A DNA stretch of 64,000 nucleotides from Periplaneta americana (lineage: Eukaryota > Arthropoda > Insecta > Blattodea > Blattidae), in the NCBI RefSeq assembly GCF_040183065.1, contig NC_091132.1, positions 160,229,602 to 160,293,601 of the forward strand, read 5' to 3'. The notes under the pieces are model-generated. The model did no database searches. It saw only the letters and a list, made by a program, of their open reading frames with translations, and was not told the origin of the DNA. A program made the translations under genes and the position numbers. Below, piece by piece: positions 47,115 to 57,503 of this stretch; position 1 is the stretch's first letter; the number at the start of each line of letters is the position of its first letter.

Positions 47115-47318
47115 ATGTTCGGCAGTACATATAGGTGTAACCCTATTATTTTTTTCATGAAACTTAACAAGTTTGGTCTAAGAAGTCGACTGATAGGCAA
47201 TAATTTATCTTCAGTTTTAAGGACTGCACCTGCTAACGTACTATTACCTGATATAGAGAATGTTATATCCAAAAATAAATTTCAAACGTCATGTGTGTGC
47301 TGCAAGTACTTCAAGTGA
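47115..47318 (+). pseudogene. hAT transposase C-terminal fragment
   Basis: The frame MKLNKFGLRSRLIGNNLSSV then LPDIENVISKNKFQTS matches the dimerisation tail of hAT/ZBED-like transposases ('MK..KS..RSRL....L...LR.A......PDIE.L...K..Q.S'). It stops naturally after CVCCKYFK. Nothing upstream continues it, so it is an isolated 3' end of an element. The assignment rests on remembered family patterns. Confidence 0.55.
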
Positions 47319-47644
47319 GAAAAATGAACTCTTGTAATACAAGAAAATGTTTTTGGACATTATAAGTATGCATTGCAATTCTAACAAATAACTAACGAAA
47401 TAAAAGCTTAGGAAATAATTACCTTTTTTGCTGTTCAATATGCACATGTATTTACATACCAGTATATGGATCTTTCTTCCAATGTTTCGTTACGCAACAT
47501 AATTCAAGTAATTTACATACAGTACATACAATTTTCGCCTAGAAGAATATGCTATATTATTTAACGTGAAATAGTGTTAATTTATAAAGAAGTAATAAAA
47601 AAATCATAATTATATTGTATCATAAATTTTATTATTTTTTTTTA

Positions 47645-47895
47645 TTTTAGTAGGTTATTTTATGACGCTTTTTTTCAACAGCTTAGGTTATTTAGCGTCT
47701 GAATGAGATGAAGGTGATAATGCCAGTGAAATGAGTCTGGGGTCCAGCACCGAGAGTTACCCAGCATTCGCTCATATTGGGTTGAGGAAAAACCCCGGAA
47801 AAAACCTCAACCAGGTAACTTGCCCCGACCGGGAATCGAACCCGGGCCACCTGGTTTCGCGGTCAGACGCGCTAACCGTTACTCCACAGGAGTGG
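47645..47895 (-). repeat. SINE (main family), well preserved copy
   Basis: The minus-strand head has GGAGTAACGGTTAGCGCG and a perfect B box GGTTCGATTCC, then GTTACCTGGTTGAGG. The 3' end is CATAAAATAACCTACTAAAA, keeping the CCTACTA tail. Confidence 0.85.
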
Positions 47896-48696
47896 ACTTG
47901 TAGCCTATAATAAATATTTCAAATTAAAATAATAATAATTATTATGCCTTATTCTGTTGTCTTTCGTAGAAGTTGTTATATAAATTCATTACACTTTTAT
48001 ATTGCTGCTTATTATTGTGCCTGACGTATCTCAGACATAAATTCTCTGTTTGTTATGAATACGATTTCCCGTTCAACTACAATCCCTTACTCACTGTAAC
48101 AAGTTGTACAACCCTGCCTGTACGCAGGGTAGTCATAGAGTTATGTGCAGTCTTTTACAGAGAAGCATGCGGCTATCCCGTAATTTCAAAATCATAAATT
48201 GCCGTACTGATTTCGTGACATCACTGCTGTAAACTATGTGTGAGAAATATTGGAGGGCAAGGGAGTTAATGGCTTTAATGTTAAGAACTCTGCATTAGTT
48301 AGTAACAACACCAACATGTATCTTGTGTGAGTGGGACAGTAAGGCTAGGTTTACACACTGGAAGAGTATACAGTGGCCAAACACAAAGAAATCAGAACCT
48401 GGTGAAACAACATTTTTCAAGAACCATCATACGTATTATTGTAATTGAATTTCTAGTGGCGTGAAAGTGAAAGACTGATGGCTTTAACTCCACCAGATTG
48501 CATGAACGAAGCAACAGACAAACAAACAAATAAACAAACAAGCAAATAAATAAAATGGGAAAATCAGTGTTACACAGTGAGTTTGTAAACGTGATAATTG
48601 CTTCACAGAAAAAATCTTGGAATGGACTCAAAATGGTAGTTCATAATTTCCTAGGAAATTAGGACCTCAATTATAAAGAAACTGTATAAGTTAAGT
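47896..48696. other. AT-rich intron sequence
   Basis: An AAAC/AAAT-rich stretch lies at 48516-48555. No gene recognised. Confidence 0.5.
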
Positions 48697-48953
48697 TGGA
48701 GCGTTTCAAGACCCCGGGCTGCAATATGAGTGTAAAGGTCCACTTCTTGCATGTCCATCTTTATTATGTTACTGAAAACCTAGACAGCTTTAGTGAATTA
48801 CAAGAAGAAAGGCTTGAACAGCACTTATGGAAACCAGATACTAAGGAAAGTGGAATGTGAATGTGATAACTGATTATTGCTGGATGATTCAGACAGACAG
48901 TTCTTCTGAAGCTGATTCTACACAGTCAAGAAAACGGAAACTTCAAACACAAT
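48697..48953 (+). pseudogene. Relic of a widespread repeat-encoded protein
   Basis: One frame reads FKTPGCNMSVKVHFLHVHL then YYVTENLDSFSELQEERLEQ. After a frameshift, GKWNVNVITDYCWMIQTD and a basic serine tail (TQSRKRKLQTQ) to a stop. I recognise the pattern 'CNMS.K.HFL.SHL..F..N.....EE..ER', then 'GKW..NM..DYCW', from many repetitive arthropod open frames, but do not know its function. It is a C-terminal fragment only. Confidence 0.6.
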
Positions 48954-48988
48954 GAACTCTCTACGTGAAGACTCGCACACACACTTAC

Positions 48989-49071
48989 CTTTCGGTCAAA
49001 ACCTCGTTGTCCTCTGCCGTTACTTCCACCCTTGGCACCTCGTTCACTGTGTCCAAGTCACTCTGCTCTTC
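48989..49071 (-). CDS. Zinc-finger gene, short acidic exon
   Basis: The acceptor is TTTTTAG; the donor is AAAG followed by GTAAGT. The exon is 83 nt: phase 0 at its start, matching the phase-0 end of 60715-60852, and two bases left over at its end, matching the one base opening 41933. It encodes EEQSDLDTVNEVPRVEVTAE then DNEVLTE. Similar 'VEVTAE.NEVLTE' exons precede the fingers in insect relatives as I recall. It is acidic, unstructured and rich in Glu/Val. The phase match on both sides is the main support for the gene model. Confidence 0.8.
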
Positions 49072-49189
49072 CTAAAAATACAGAGCAAATAAAACAGGAA
49101 GACAGCACAGTTTACATTAACAAAAGCGCATCGATTTTAGATACCACAGAACAGCATATGAATCGTATTCCGCCTAGTAGAATTTCACC

Positions 49190-50275
49190 TAATAGAAGAT
49201 AATTCTTGACACAGATTTTACGTGGCATACTTAAAGCAATAACAATTATGTATGCAGATGACACTACTTTCCTATGTTCTTGTTCTGCTCTAAATCAATT
49301 ACCAGCTCTTAACAACGATATTCTATCATGGAAGGCATTATGGTTTGAATTTAATAGTGTTATGCTTAATCAAGAAAAAACTCTCAACACAACTTTTAGC
49401 CTAAATTATCTAATAAATAAGAACACCAGACTCAATTATACAAAGTTTCTAGGACTTTTTATAGACTCCAGTTTAACATGGGATAACCACATCGAATACA
49501 TATGCACAAAGCTATCAGAGTTTTACATTTGTTAAAGAAATTAACGACTCGCGTTTCTCAAAATTATTTAAGATGTGCCTACTTTTTTTTCTTTCAGTTG
49601 ATAATCAGGTATGTCCTAATTTTCTGGGGAAATGGAACCCAAATTGGAAGTGTTTTGATTTTACAAAAGAAAGCCATTAGAATGTTATGTAAAACAAACT
49701 ATGTGGAATATTGTCGGCCACTTTTCAGACAAGCATAGATTTTAATAATCATAAATTTGTATATATACGATCTAATACTTTAAACTCGGCAAAATATAGA
49801 CAATTACTCATTAGTGGCTAATATAATGATCATGAAATTAGAAATAGTGAACAAATTAATATCCCATATAGTAGATTACACAAGACCGACACAAACTTTT
49901 CAATTATGGGGATGAAATTATATAATAAGCTCCCCAGTCAATACTATAAGCTACCAATGAATGGCTTCAAAACTAGATTTTTCAATGGTTATTAAATAAT
50001 CCTTTTTATTCTGTTGGTGAGATTTTCAACACAAACTTGTATGATATTGTTTTTAATAAATACATTTAATTGCAATTAGTTACAATTAATATATTGAGGG
50101 TGAAATGTTTTCTTTATGCATTAAAAAAAATCAAATTATTTCACTTTTCCTTGTATTATTTAAATTTACTGTTCCTTTTATTAGTGTTTTTTCAAATGTA
50201 TTATATGTTTTTCAATGTATTCTGACGAAGCCTGAAACTGTATGTCTAATGGCCAAAATAAATTGAAATTAATTT
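49190..50275 (+). mobile_element. 5'-truncated non-LTR retrotransposon, 3' end
   Basis: The frame begins near the catalytic box (TIMYADDTTFLC) and continues with FEFNSVMLNQEKT and TKFLGLFIDSSLTWDNHIEY. A frameshift leads to LLKKLTTRVSQNYLRCAYFF and VLILQKKAIRMLC; a third part reads SIMGMKLYNKLPSQYYKLPM. The 3' UTR ends TGGCCAAAATAAATTGAAAT. It differs from both other LINEs here (Jockey/CR1-like). The RT is broken by shifts and stops. Confidence 0.8.
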
Positions 50276-50519
50276 TCCTTATAGAACAGCATTTTTCAAC
50301 GTTTTTCAGCACGTGGCTTACTAAAAATGTAATTTAAATATCTGTGGCACACTCATATAATCTAAAGCTTTTGTTCCCAAGCAGGAGGGGTATTTCGAGG
50401 GTTGTAGGAGTGAATTTGCCTATAAGATACAAATAAATGAGGTAATTGTATATGCATAAATATATCATAACAAAATATTTTCAATTTTATATAAATTATT
50501 TTTTATTTATCTGGCTCCA

Positions 50520-51113
50520 ATCCCACTTAAAACCAATGCTTGCATTTCAACTCATGAGTAGAAGTGTTGCTGATGGAATAAGATTTTTTCGACAAACCAA
50601 GTCGGTGGATTTTGAGGGCTCTGAACAAACTGAAAAGTTCACAAAAGATTTAATAAAGTTTCAAACGCATTACATTCACGCATACCATCAAAAGCATTCT
50701 ATAAGAATGATGACTCACACAATATACTACGTAATTTTCTACAGCTTCTAAAAACTAAAGGCAATAGTTTCGCACCGTCTGGAACAATGGAATCCCTGTT
50801 AGTATCCATTCAGAGTCCTCTGCAGCTAAGTGAATGGCTAGGAGACAAAGGGTACAAATATATTTTGACGTCTAAATCTAGCCAAGGTCCCTTGGAACGC
50901 CATTTCGGGATAATGCGGTCTTTCACCTGTGACCACCACCCATCTGTAGTAGACTTTCTTTATTTACATTTACTGCAGTGTATTTACATCCCTATTAAGC
51001 AAACTTTGTCATCTGGAGGGAACTGTGAGTTTAGAGTTGATACACCACTCACTTCTTGTGTAAATCAAATGAGATTACTTGCTAAAAAAGAAGAGCAATG
51101 TAATAAGGACTAA
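50520..51113 (+). pseudogene. P-element/THAP9-like transposase fragment
   Basis: One frame reads LMSRSVADGIRFFRQTKSVD and later, after a shift, SPLQLSEWLGDKGYKYILTS, then SSQGPLERHFGIMRSFTCDH, DFLYLHLLQ and SSGGNCEF. The 'SQ..LE..FG..R' motif with following leucines is the C-terminal catalytic region of P-element/THAP9-type transposases. It ends at 51113 with KKEEQCNKD. The N-terminal THAP domain is absent here. The first part is separated by stops near 50745. Confidence 0.7.
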
Positions 51114-51724
51114 TCAGATATGTGGAATCATCACTGAAAAATAGGGTTGTAATTCAGGAATAGAAACCACACTACCAAGATTGGAAGAGTTCATGTACCA
51201 GAATTATAAATATCTAATGTTGAGCTTGATACTAGAAAGAGATATTTAGTTACCATTTGGCTGGATACGTCCTAAAACATTCTACCAATTTATTCATCGT
51301 AAACTATAAGTACAACTTTTTCGTGAACAAAGTCAGGTGCCCACAAATGATTCCACCTCAGTGAAATAAGAGATTTTGGCTCTAATAGTGGCATTCCCCT
51401 TTTAACTAGGCCATCCCAAAGTCTTTATGAAGTTTTTCTTCAGACTGAAATCAAATTAAAACAAAAGCTGCATTCTGAAAGTGAAATGTGAAGTGACTTT
51501 TTTTTGAGTGCTTAGAAAGTTTCGATAATGTTGTGATTCACCCTCTGAAGTGGGTTGCAGTTTGGAACATAAAAAAGATGCATTTTCAAAGCTATTATTA
51601 CATTACATGGAGTGTAGATTCTTCTTCCGAATGAAAAAACATTCGCAGATAACTGCATGCTTACAAATCACCAAAGCCAACAAGGAAAGTTTCGAAAATT
51701 TAACACAGGTAGTCTGTTGTGAGT

Positions 51725-51725
51725 A

Positions 51726-51790
<65 letters not shown>

Positions 51791-51817
51791 TATTGTTATT
51801 ATTATTATTATTATTAT
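51725..51817. repeat. (ATT)n microsatellite
   Basis: About thirty TTA units with two TCA interruptions and one TTG. Lies within the 1.8-kb hAT element. Confidence 0.95.
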
Positions 51818-52117
51818 GCTATGGAAACATTTTTTCCCTTTTTCCATTGTTGGCAAATAGCAAAAACTTTCAATAATAGCGCACATTTAGTGTAAGCAGC
51901 AAGAATGTCATAATCAGGTATTTTAACAGCCTAAAAGTACACAAGCACAGTGCTGCGGCACTTCCATGCGTTAACATGAGTCGGGACACTATGTACTTCT
52001 ATCTGGCTACACTGTGTTTACTGTAGATTGACTTGAGCTGCATTAGGGATTCTGCCATACACCAACAGATCTTTAGAGTTTGGCACGGCAAACTGGTGGA
52101 AAATGGCTGTTATAGAA

Positions 52118-52440
52118 TAACTATTTAACTACTATATAATTGCAGAAATTATCTATGAACGAATAATTAAATTTCAAGTCATTGATTTGGTGGATTTTGT
52201 AAGTGATTTATTTTACTACACTTTATCAACTGCAATGGTTATCTAGTGTCTGAGTAAATTGAAGGTGATAATGCCAGCAGAATGACTTCAGTGTCCAGCT
52301 GCGAAAGTTACCTCGTATTTTCTCACATTGGGTTAAGAAATAACCCCAGAAAAAACTTCAACCAGGTTACTTCCCCAACCAGTATTTGGATACCAGTTCG
52401 CTAGTTCCACTGTCAGACTTGCTAATTGTAACTTCACATC
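52118..52440 (-). repeat. Old diverged SINE copy (main family)
   Basis: From about 52216 to 52440 the minus strand matches the SINE body loosely (AACCTGGTTGAAGTTTTTTC, CGCAGCTGGACACTGAAGTC) with an eroded head. The first 100 bp are AT-rich without features. Confidence 0.65.
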
Positions 52441-52486
52441 TTTGTACGAAATTGGTAAAACCCACATTTTTCTGACAATGTCTTAT

Positions 52487-53005
52487 CAGCGTTTCTCAAA
52501 CTATGGTCCGCGGACCACCTGTGGTCCTCGAGTTCTGCGCTTGTGGTCCTTCAAAAAAGACAGAAGAAAAAATAAAATTCAAACGAATTGCGTATCTCAC
52601 TATAGCTTAAAATATCAGAGTCTGGAAATGACACATGGCAATCGAATTTCACTTTTTCTCACAGTACTGACATTTTATGAAATTATTACCCTACCCGTCT
52701 ATCGACTTCCCACTCCACTCTCAGCAGCAAAACAGGGATTTAAAGCACTATACACGTGGTGTTTCTCGACATCGTTTCTCTGCACATCTGGCGCTGCGCT
52801 TGTAACCCAGCCAGAGACCACCCGAATTCATAACAGAGGACCAAAGTACAGATCCTTAATTCAATTTTAAATATAAGTATACTGATATTAAAATATGCTA
52901 CGAAAGTGATAAATTTGCTTTCGAAGGGAACAAGAGTAAGTGGTCAGCGGAAGTGTTCTGACTTTAAAAAGTGGTCCCCATTCCAAAAAAGTTTGAGAAA
53001 CGCTG
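52487..53005 (+). mobile_element. Short hAT element with transposase remnant
   Basis: Inverted ends CAGCGTTTCTCAAACT (52487) and AGTTTGAGAAACGCTG (to 53005). Flanks share TCTTAT (52481-52486 and 53006-53011), shorter than the 8 bp expected. GGTCCGCGGACCACC near the left end matches GGTCC words at the right. Near 52755-52800 a frame reads KALYTWCFSTSFLCTSGAAL, resembling the 'PF.T.YLCE.GFS' stretch near the C-terminus of hAT transposases, so it descends from a coding element. Confidence 0.75.
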
Positions 53006-53011
53006 TCTTAT

Positions 53012-54002
53012 ACTATGTCATTGTCAAGCCACAATTTTTGCATTAGCAGGTATACAGGGTGCAAGTGAATAGCCCTGCAGAGTTTCAGAGTGAATAGTTC
53101 ATGTTGTATATAACAAATATAACATCATATTGCTGGAAAGTTCATAGTTTTTTCTTTTTTTTTTTTTTTTTTTTTTCCAGAAAAAAAATTCCCAAATGTT
53201 TAACAACCTCTTATTCGGTAACTATTGCGAGTAGGATCGTGATTTTGATAGGATATCTAATAAAGAATAATTTATCCCTCTGGAGTAATTGAATAGTGTG
53301 GACGATTTTTGGGTAAATTTAGCTTTAGAAACCTCTAATTTCAAGATACTGCACGAATAAAACTAGGGGCAATGTCGAGGCAGAAAGCAGTTCACGTACC
53401 CAAACACACAGAGTTCATTGCCCACTTACATCTGTATCATGAGTAGAGTGTGTTAGCGACGATGATGCCATACTGCTGAAACTTCAAACTTAATTTACTT
53501 ATTAACCGTGCATTTAACCGCAAAACATAATATAGACTTTCTATTCATTTCTATGTACCGCTACCATATTGTTCCTTTCAACATGCAAGGAATTTCACTG
53601 CAACTCTGTATAATGGTCTCGTTCAGTTTGCTTTTGATACTACTTCTGTACTCATAATACCAGCAGTTAACAAACATACTATACTGATAATTAAATGTTG
53701 CGCATATATAGATATACTGACTAATTTATTCCAGTTTAGCTGCATAATTTCTCCCAGACCAAATCATGTACTATACAATTATACTAAAGTACACAAAGAT
53801 TCCTTTGACATGACTATAATGATCATTATAACGTAGAGAAATAATTTGTTAGAAAATTCGGTCAACCATTTCGTGAAGTTGATAACTTTCCCGAGAATTT
53901 TAAGTAAGTTGGAATCTACTCATTAGAAGTGCAAGAAAATTAAAATATACTATGTTTAGTTCTAGTAATTTAAAATTTGGCAATTGAAGTTTGTAATTTT
54001 AC
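53012..54002. other. AT-rich intron sequence
   Basis: T-run at about 53150-53177. Near 53040-53115 the phrase TACAGGGTGCAAGTGAATAG looks repeat-like but was not matched. No gene is seen. AAGTTTGTAATTTTAC at 53987 recurs at 54899. Confidence 0.5.
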
Positions 54003-54898
54003 TCAAATGAGAAAACATGCTAATGTTCAGTCTTTTGACTTATTTTAATGTAAAATACTGAAATAGTTATTTTACAATTATATTAGTATTAATGTTTTCG
54101 CCCAATTGTGGGCATCTTCAGACATAAAATTCGATATCTATAAAATAAATAAGCAATACATATTAAATATTGACAAATATAAAGACATATCCATTGTTAA
54201 AATAATGGAAAATGATATGTTTAAAGAGAGTATAAAAGGCATCATTACATATGGTCGATATAATTATGTATATTTAAATAAAACGGCGTATGAAAAATAA
54301 TACGTGTTATTTCTATTAATTGGTGAACAGGAATAAAATCAAGTGATTTGTAGGAATGACACCGTTATGAATAAAAACTTATTAAATATGTATATCTTTA
54401 ATGTGTACTAGGTTAACATGTGCAAAATAAAATAAAAGATGTGGTATGAAACAGATCTTGTGATTGAAGAATATGATAAGTGAAATGAAGAACAAACATA
54501 CATAAAAAATAAACGTAATATAAATTAAATGGAAAATATGATATTTTTTAAACTGAGATACAAAAATTTTAAAGTAATAAATTTGGTGGAAAAAAATGAA
54601 TGTCAATTAAATACTATGGATTGAGAAATATTAAATGAATGTGAGTTGGCGTAAATGACAAATATTTATTCAAACTCAATTGTACCTCAAAAAGCATTCG
54701 TGGATTAAATTAGAAATTAAATTTAGACTGTATTATATACTATGTAATTGGGTACAAATTAATGTAGGATATTGGTGACGCAAGACAATATAAAATAACT
54801 ATTTCAGTATTTTACATTAAAGTAAGTCAAAAGACTGAACATTTGCATGTTTTCTCATTTGAATATATATGACTGATTGTAACTCGAAAATGGATTCA
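54003..54898. mobile_element. Element with 72-bp inverted arms and 16-bp flanking repeats
   Basis: Arm 54003-54074 (TCAAATGAGAAAACATGC at its start) is inverted at 54791-54862 with only about two differences. AAGTTTGTAATTTTAC lies directly left of the left arm (53987-54002) and again at 54899-54914, 36 bp past the right arm. The interior is very AT-rich with no transposase. It could be a non-autonomous DNA transposon or a foldback element. Its superfamily is unknown. Confidence 0.7.
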
Positions 54899-54922
54899 AA
54901 GTTTGTAATTTTACGTTTCTCT

Positions 54923-54925
<3 letters not shown>

Positions 54926-54963
<38 letters not shown>
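54926..54963. repeat. (AT)n microsatellite
   Basis: About nineteen uninterrupted AT units. Confidence 0.95.
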
Positions 54964-54974
<11 letters not shown>

Positions 54975-55044
54975 CACAATGGGTGAAAAATAAATCAAGA
55001 CAGGTAATGTTTGTACCTGCATATAAAACAAAATCATCTTATCT

Positions 55045-55830
55045 TTAAGATTTAATTATCTTTAAAAACAGTAGGCAATGTTGCATTAATAGTATCTTTG
55101 CTGGGCCGAAAACAAACTTTTTAGTTGCTTGTGCAAGTGTAGGTAAAACAGATTGGAATATTCTAGAAATAGTACTACGGTGAACATTGAAAATTACAGC
55201 AAGGGCAGCAAATGGCAAGGCCAACTTCATTTTCATTAAGAATATTAAAAGTTTATTTTCTTTACTAATTTTACGCTGGGTACTGTCTGACAGTAGGTTC
55301 AAAAATAAATTACAAATTTCTGTTTTAACACAAGCCAGCACATTTCATTGTGATTCATCAGATATTGAACTATAACCACATAATCCTCTTTTTTCATATG
55401 GGGAGTCAGGCCCAGACAGATTACTGGAACACTTAAGTTTGGCATATAATGCATGGAAAGCTGAACATGCATGCTTGTGTGCTGACATTGTTTCCATCCA
55501 CCACACAACTGAATTCAAATTTGCTTTCCTTGTCATAATTTCTATCTGTCTGAGTTTGGGCATCAGTTTTGATGGTCACTAGAATAGACCCACTATTTTC
55601 CAAAGGGTCTCATGTATCCGGCAGTGAAATTATTTCAGTTTTTTCTTCAGTCTTTTAAATCTGTTGAGAGAGTCTGTTCCTGTTGACTTCCTTTTGTAAC
55701 ATTCAGGAAAGCTGCTTGGAACATATGGACTAGAAGGATTTTTAGATTTACACCTTCCTATGAAATGTTCGCTACAGATTCTAGATGATTTGGAAGGTGT
55801 CCATAAAGTGCCGTCTGCCCTATAAAAATA
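55045..55830 (-). pseudogene. THAP plus helix-turn-helix transposon gene, broken
   Basis: After an acceptor-like TTTTTATAG at about 55824, the frame ADGTLWTPSKSSRICSEHF, then PYVPSSFPECYKRK, is the second half of a THAP domain (C, xEH, and the closing FP). A stop follows at 55630. Further on, in another frame, SDSTQRKISKENKLLIFLMK and LPFAALAVIFNVHRSTISRI form the helix-turn-helix that precedes DDE_Tnp_4 (Harbinger-like) domains. The catalytic domain is absent, since the 54003-54898 element lies beyond. The THAP first half may be the exon at 62438-62538: its phase (two bases over) fits. Confidence 0.6.
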
Positions 55831-56212
55831 ATTCGTGTAAATGTGACATATTAATCTAAGCATATTTTTTAATGTTTGCCAAACTAAAAGGCAGATGATA
55901 TTTAGAAAATCACTTCAAATGCATTTCATAAAATGTAGCTTTGGTTTCTATTAAATGTTTTGTAATTTCTGTTGTAATTAGTATAAATTATTTTTTGTTA
56001 TATGTCTTTGTAATGTTATATCTTTAGGACTATTACAATATTGTAATGTACTTTTATTTATATTCTTTTTCTGTATTTGTAATTCCTTCTATATTCATAA
56101 TATGATTCTGTAATTGTAAAATATGTATGTAATGATACTATGTTTCCGTATTTGTCATATAGGCCTATTTCTGTAATTATATAATACAGGCTATCATAAA
56201 GACTTTCCTACA
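55831..56212. other. AT-rich gap
   Basis: Nothing recognised between the THAP remnant and the mariner element. Confidence 0.55.
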
Positions 56213-56214
56213 TA

Positions 56215-57501
56215 CTAGGTTCAAAAAGTTCCCGGACTTTGCTAGTATCATAGAAACAACGTACCTTAAACACTATTCTAAAGCATTCCCTTCAAAATAG
56301 TTGCCTTCCGCAACAACACACTTTTGCCAACGCGTGTAGAGTTCCTGGAAGCAGGCCTGGAAGCCATTTTGTGAAATCCGTCTTAGTGCTCTCGTCGCGT
56401 TTGCAATAACCTCTTCAGCATTGAATCTCCGTCCTTTCAGATGACTTTTCAGACGGGGAAACAGAAAGTAATCAGGTGGTGAGAGATCAGGAGAGTATGG
56501 TGGGTGATCCAAAGCAGTTATGTTGTGCCTGGCAAGAAAATTCTTTACAATAATTGCGCGATGAGCAGGTGCATTGTCATGCATAAGAAACCAGTTGTTT
56601 TCTACCCACTTTTCTGGACGTTTCCTTCTCACTGCGTCCCGGAGGCGACGGAGGATTTCTATGTACAATTCTTTCGTTACAGTATGACCTTCTGGAATGA
56701 ACTCATGGTGGATGAGACCCTGAGAGTCGAAGAAAACTTCCAACATAACTTTGCCTTTGGAAGTGTCCCTAGGAAATTTTTGCTTCCGAAGAGATGTTTT
56801 CGATTTCCACTCAGATGACTGTCGTTTAGGGACTGGGTCGTACAAGTAGCAACAAGTTTCATCACCAGCAATAATTTTGTTTAAGAAATCACCATCTTCA
56901 TCAGCCATACTGATCATGTCCCCAGCAAGAGTCATTCTTCTTTCTTTCTGTTCTGCCGACAACATTTTCGGAACTAACTTCTGAGACACGTAATGCATGT
57001 TGAGATGCTTGTGAAGAACATTGTGTACACTTCCGACTGATATTCCGACCTCTGCTGCTATCTCTTTTATGGTTTTACGTCGGTCGTCCCTCACAACATT
57101 ACGCACACGCTGAGCGATTGCTTCATTTGTTGCAGTTGTTGGTCGGCCGCTGCGTATGTCATCTTTGATGCTATCGCGGCCACCAGAAAAGCGTTTATGC
57201 CAGGCATACACTTGAGTTTTCTTCATTGCTGCTTCGCCATATGCTTCTTCCAAAAATCTTAATGTCTCTGCAGGAGTTTTGTGTAACAAAACACAGAACT
57301 TGATGTTTGTACGTTGCTCTGTGGACATAATTACAAAATGCGACGAACAAACAAAACACTATGATAAACAATTGCCTACAACTCAAAACCAACAATCGCC
57401 ATTATCAACAAACTTTAAGGAAATGACATCATGAATGTTACCAACAACACAAATGTATAATATCCCATGTTATATATTAATACGAAACTTTTTGAACCCA
57501 G
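56215..57501 (-). mobile_element. Structurally intact mariner transposon
   Basis: Ends CTAGGTTCAAAAAGTT (56215) and, inverted, CTGGGTTCAAAAAGTT (to 57501), each next to a TA (56213-56214 and 57502-57503), the Tc1/mariner target. Length is 1287 bp, normal for mariner. It holds one uninterrupted transposase gene on the minus strand. The terminal repeats are short (16 bp, one mismatch, then diverging), which may limit mobility. It is the youngest-looking DNA transposon here. Confidence 0.95.
56273..57328 (-). CDS. mariner transposase, full length (351 aa)
   Basis: The ATG at 57328 begins MSTEQRTNIKFCVLLH; the frame is open for 351 codons, the usual mariner size (about 345). Two helix-turn-helix segments occupy about residues 5-110 (QVYAWHKRF in the first, IAAEVGISVGSVHNVLH in the second). 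YVSQKLVP at 113-120 stands where WVPHEL usually is. Catalytic aspartates: D156 in AGDETCC, D251 in HDNAPAH, D286 in SPPDYF; 34 residues separate the last two, so DD34D. The enzyme cuts and pastes the element at TA sites in the nucleus. All three acidic residues are present and no stop occurs, so activity is possible but untested. The host gene's intron surrounds it. Confidence 0.95.
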   Translation of the reverse strand: MSTEQRTNIKFCVLLHKTPAETLRFLEEAYGEAAMKKTQVYAWHKRFSGGRDSIKDDIRSGRPTTATNEAIAQRVRNVVRDDRRKTIKEIAAEVGISVGSVHNVLHKHLNMHYVSQKLVPKMLSAEQKERRMTLAGDMISMADEDGDFLNKIIAGDETCCYLYDPVPKRQSSEWKSKTSLRKQKFPRDTSKGKVMLEVFFDSQGLIHHEFIPEGHTVTKELYIEILRRLRDAVRRKRPEKWVENNWFLMHDNAPAHRAIIVKNFLARHNITALDHPPYSPDLSPPDYFLFPRLKSHLKGRRFNAEEVIANATRALRRISQNGFQACFQELYTRWQKCVVAEGNYFEGNALE

Positions 57502-57503
57502 TA

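Larger units (their letters stand above)
50287..52109 (+). mobile_element. 1.8-kb hAT-type element with exact 8-bp TSD
   Basis: TTATAGAA at 50279-50286 and 52110-52117 brackets the element. The termini are CAGCATTTTTCAACG and, inverted, CAGCCATTTTCCACC, like hAT ends. Subterminal GGCACAC (left) and TTTGGCACGGCAAACTGG (right) are also typical. Inside is a P-element-like coding fragment and a long (ATT)n tract. The P-like piece is foreign to a hAT, so the element either captured it or was invaded. It inserted just after the 3' end of the LINE at 50275. Confidence 0.8.
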
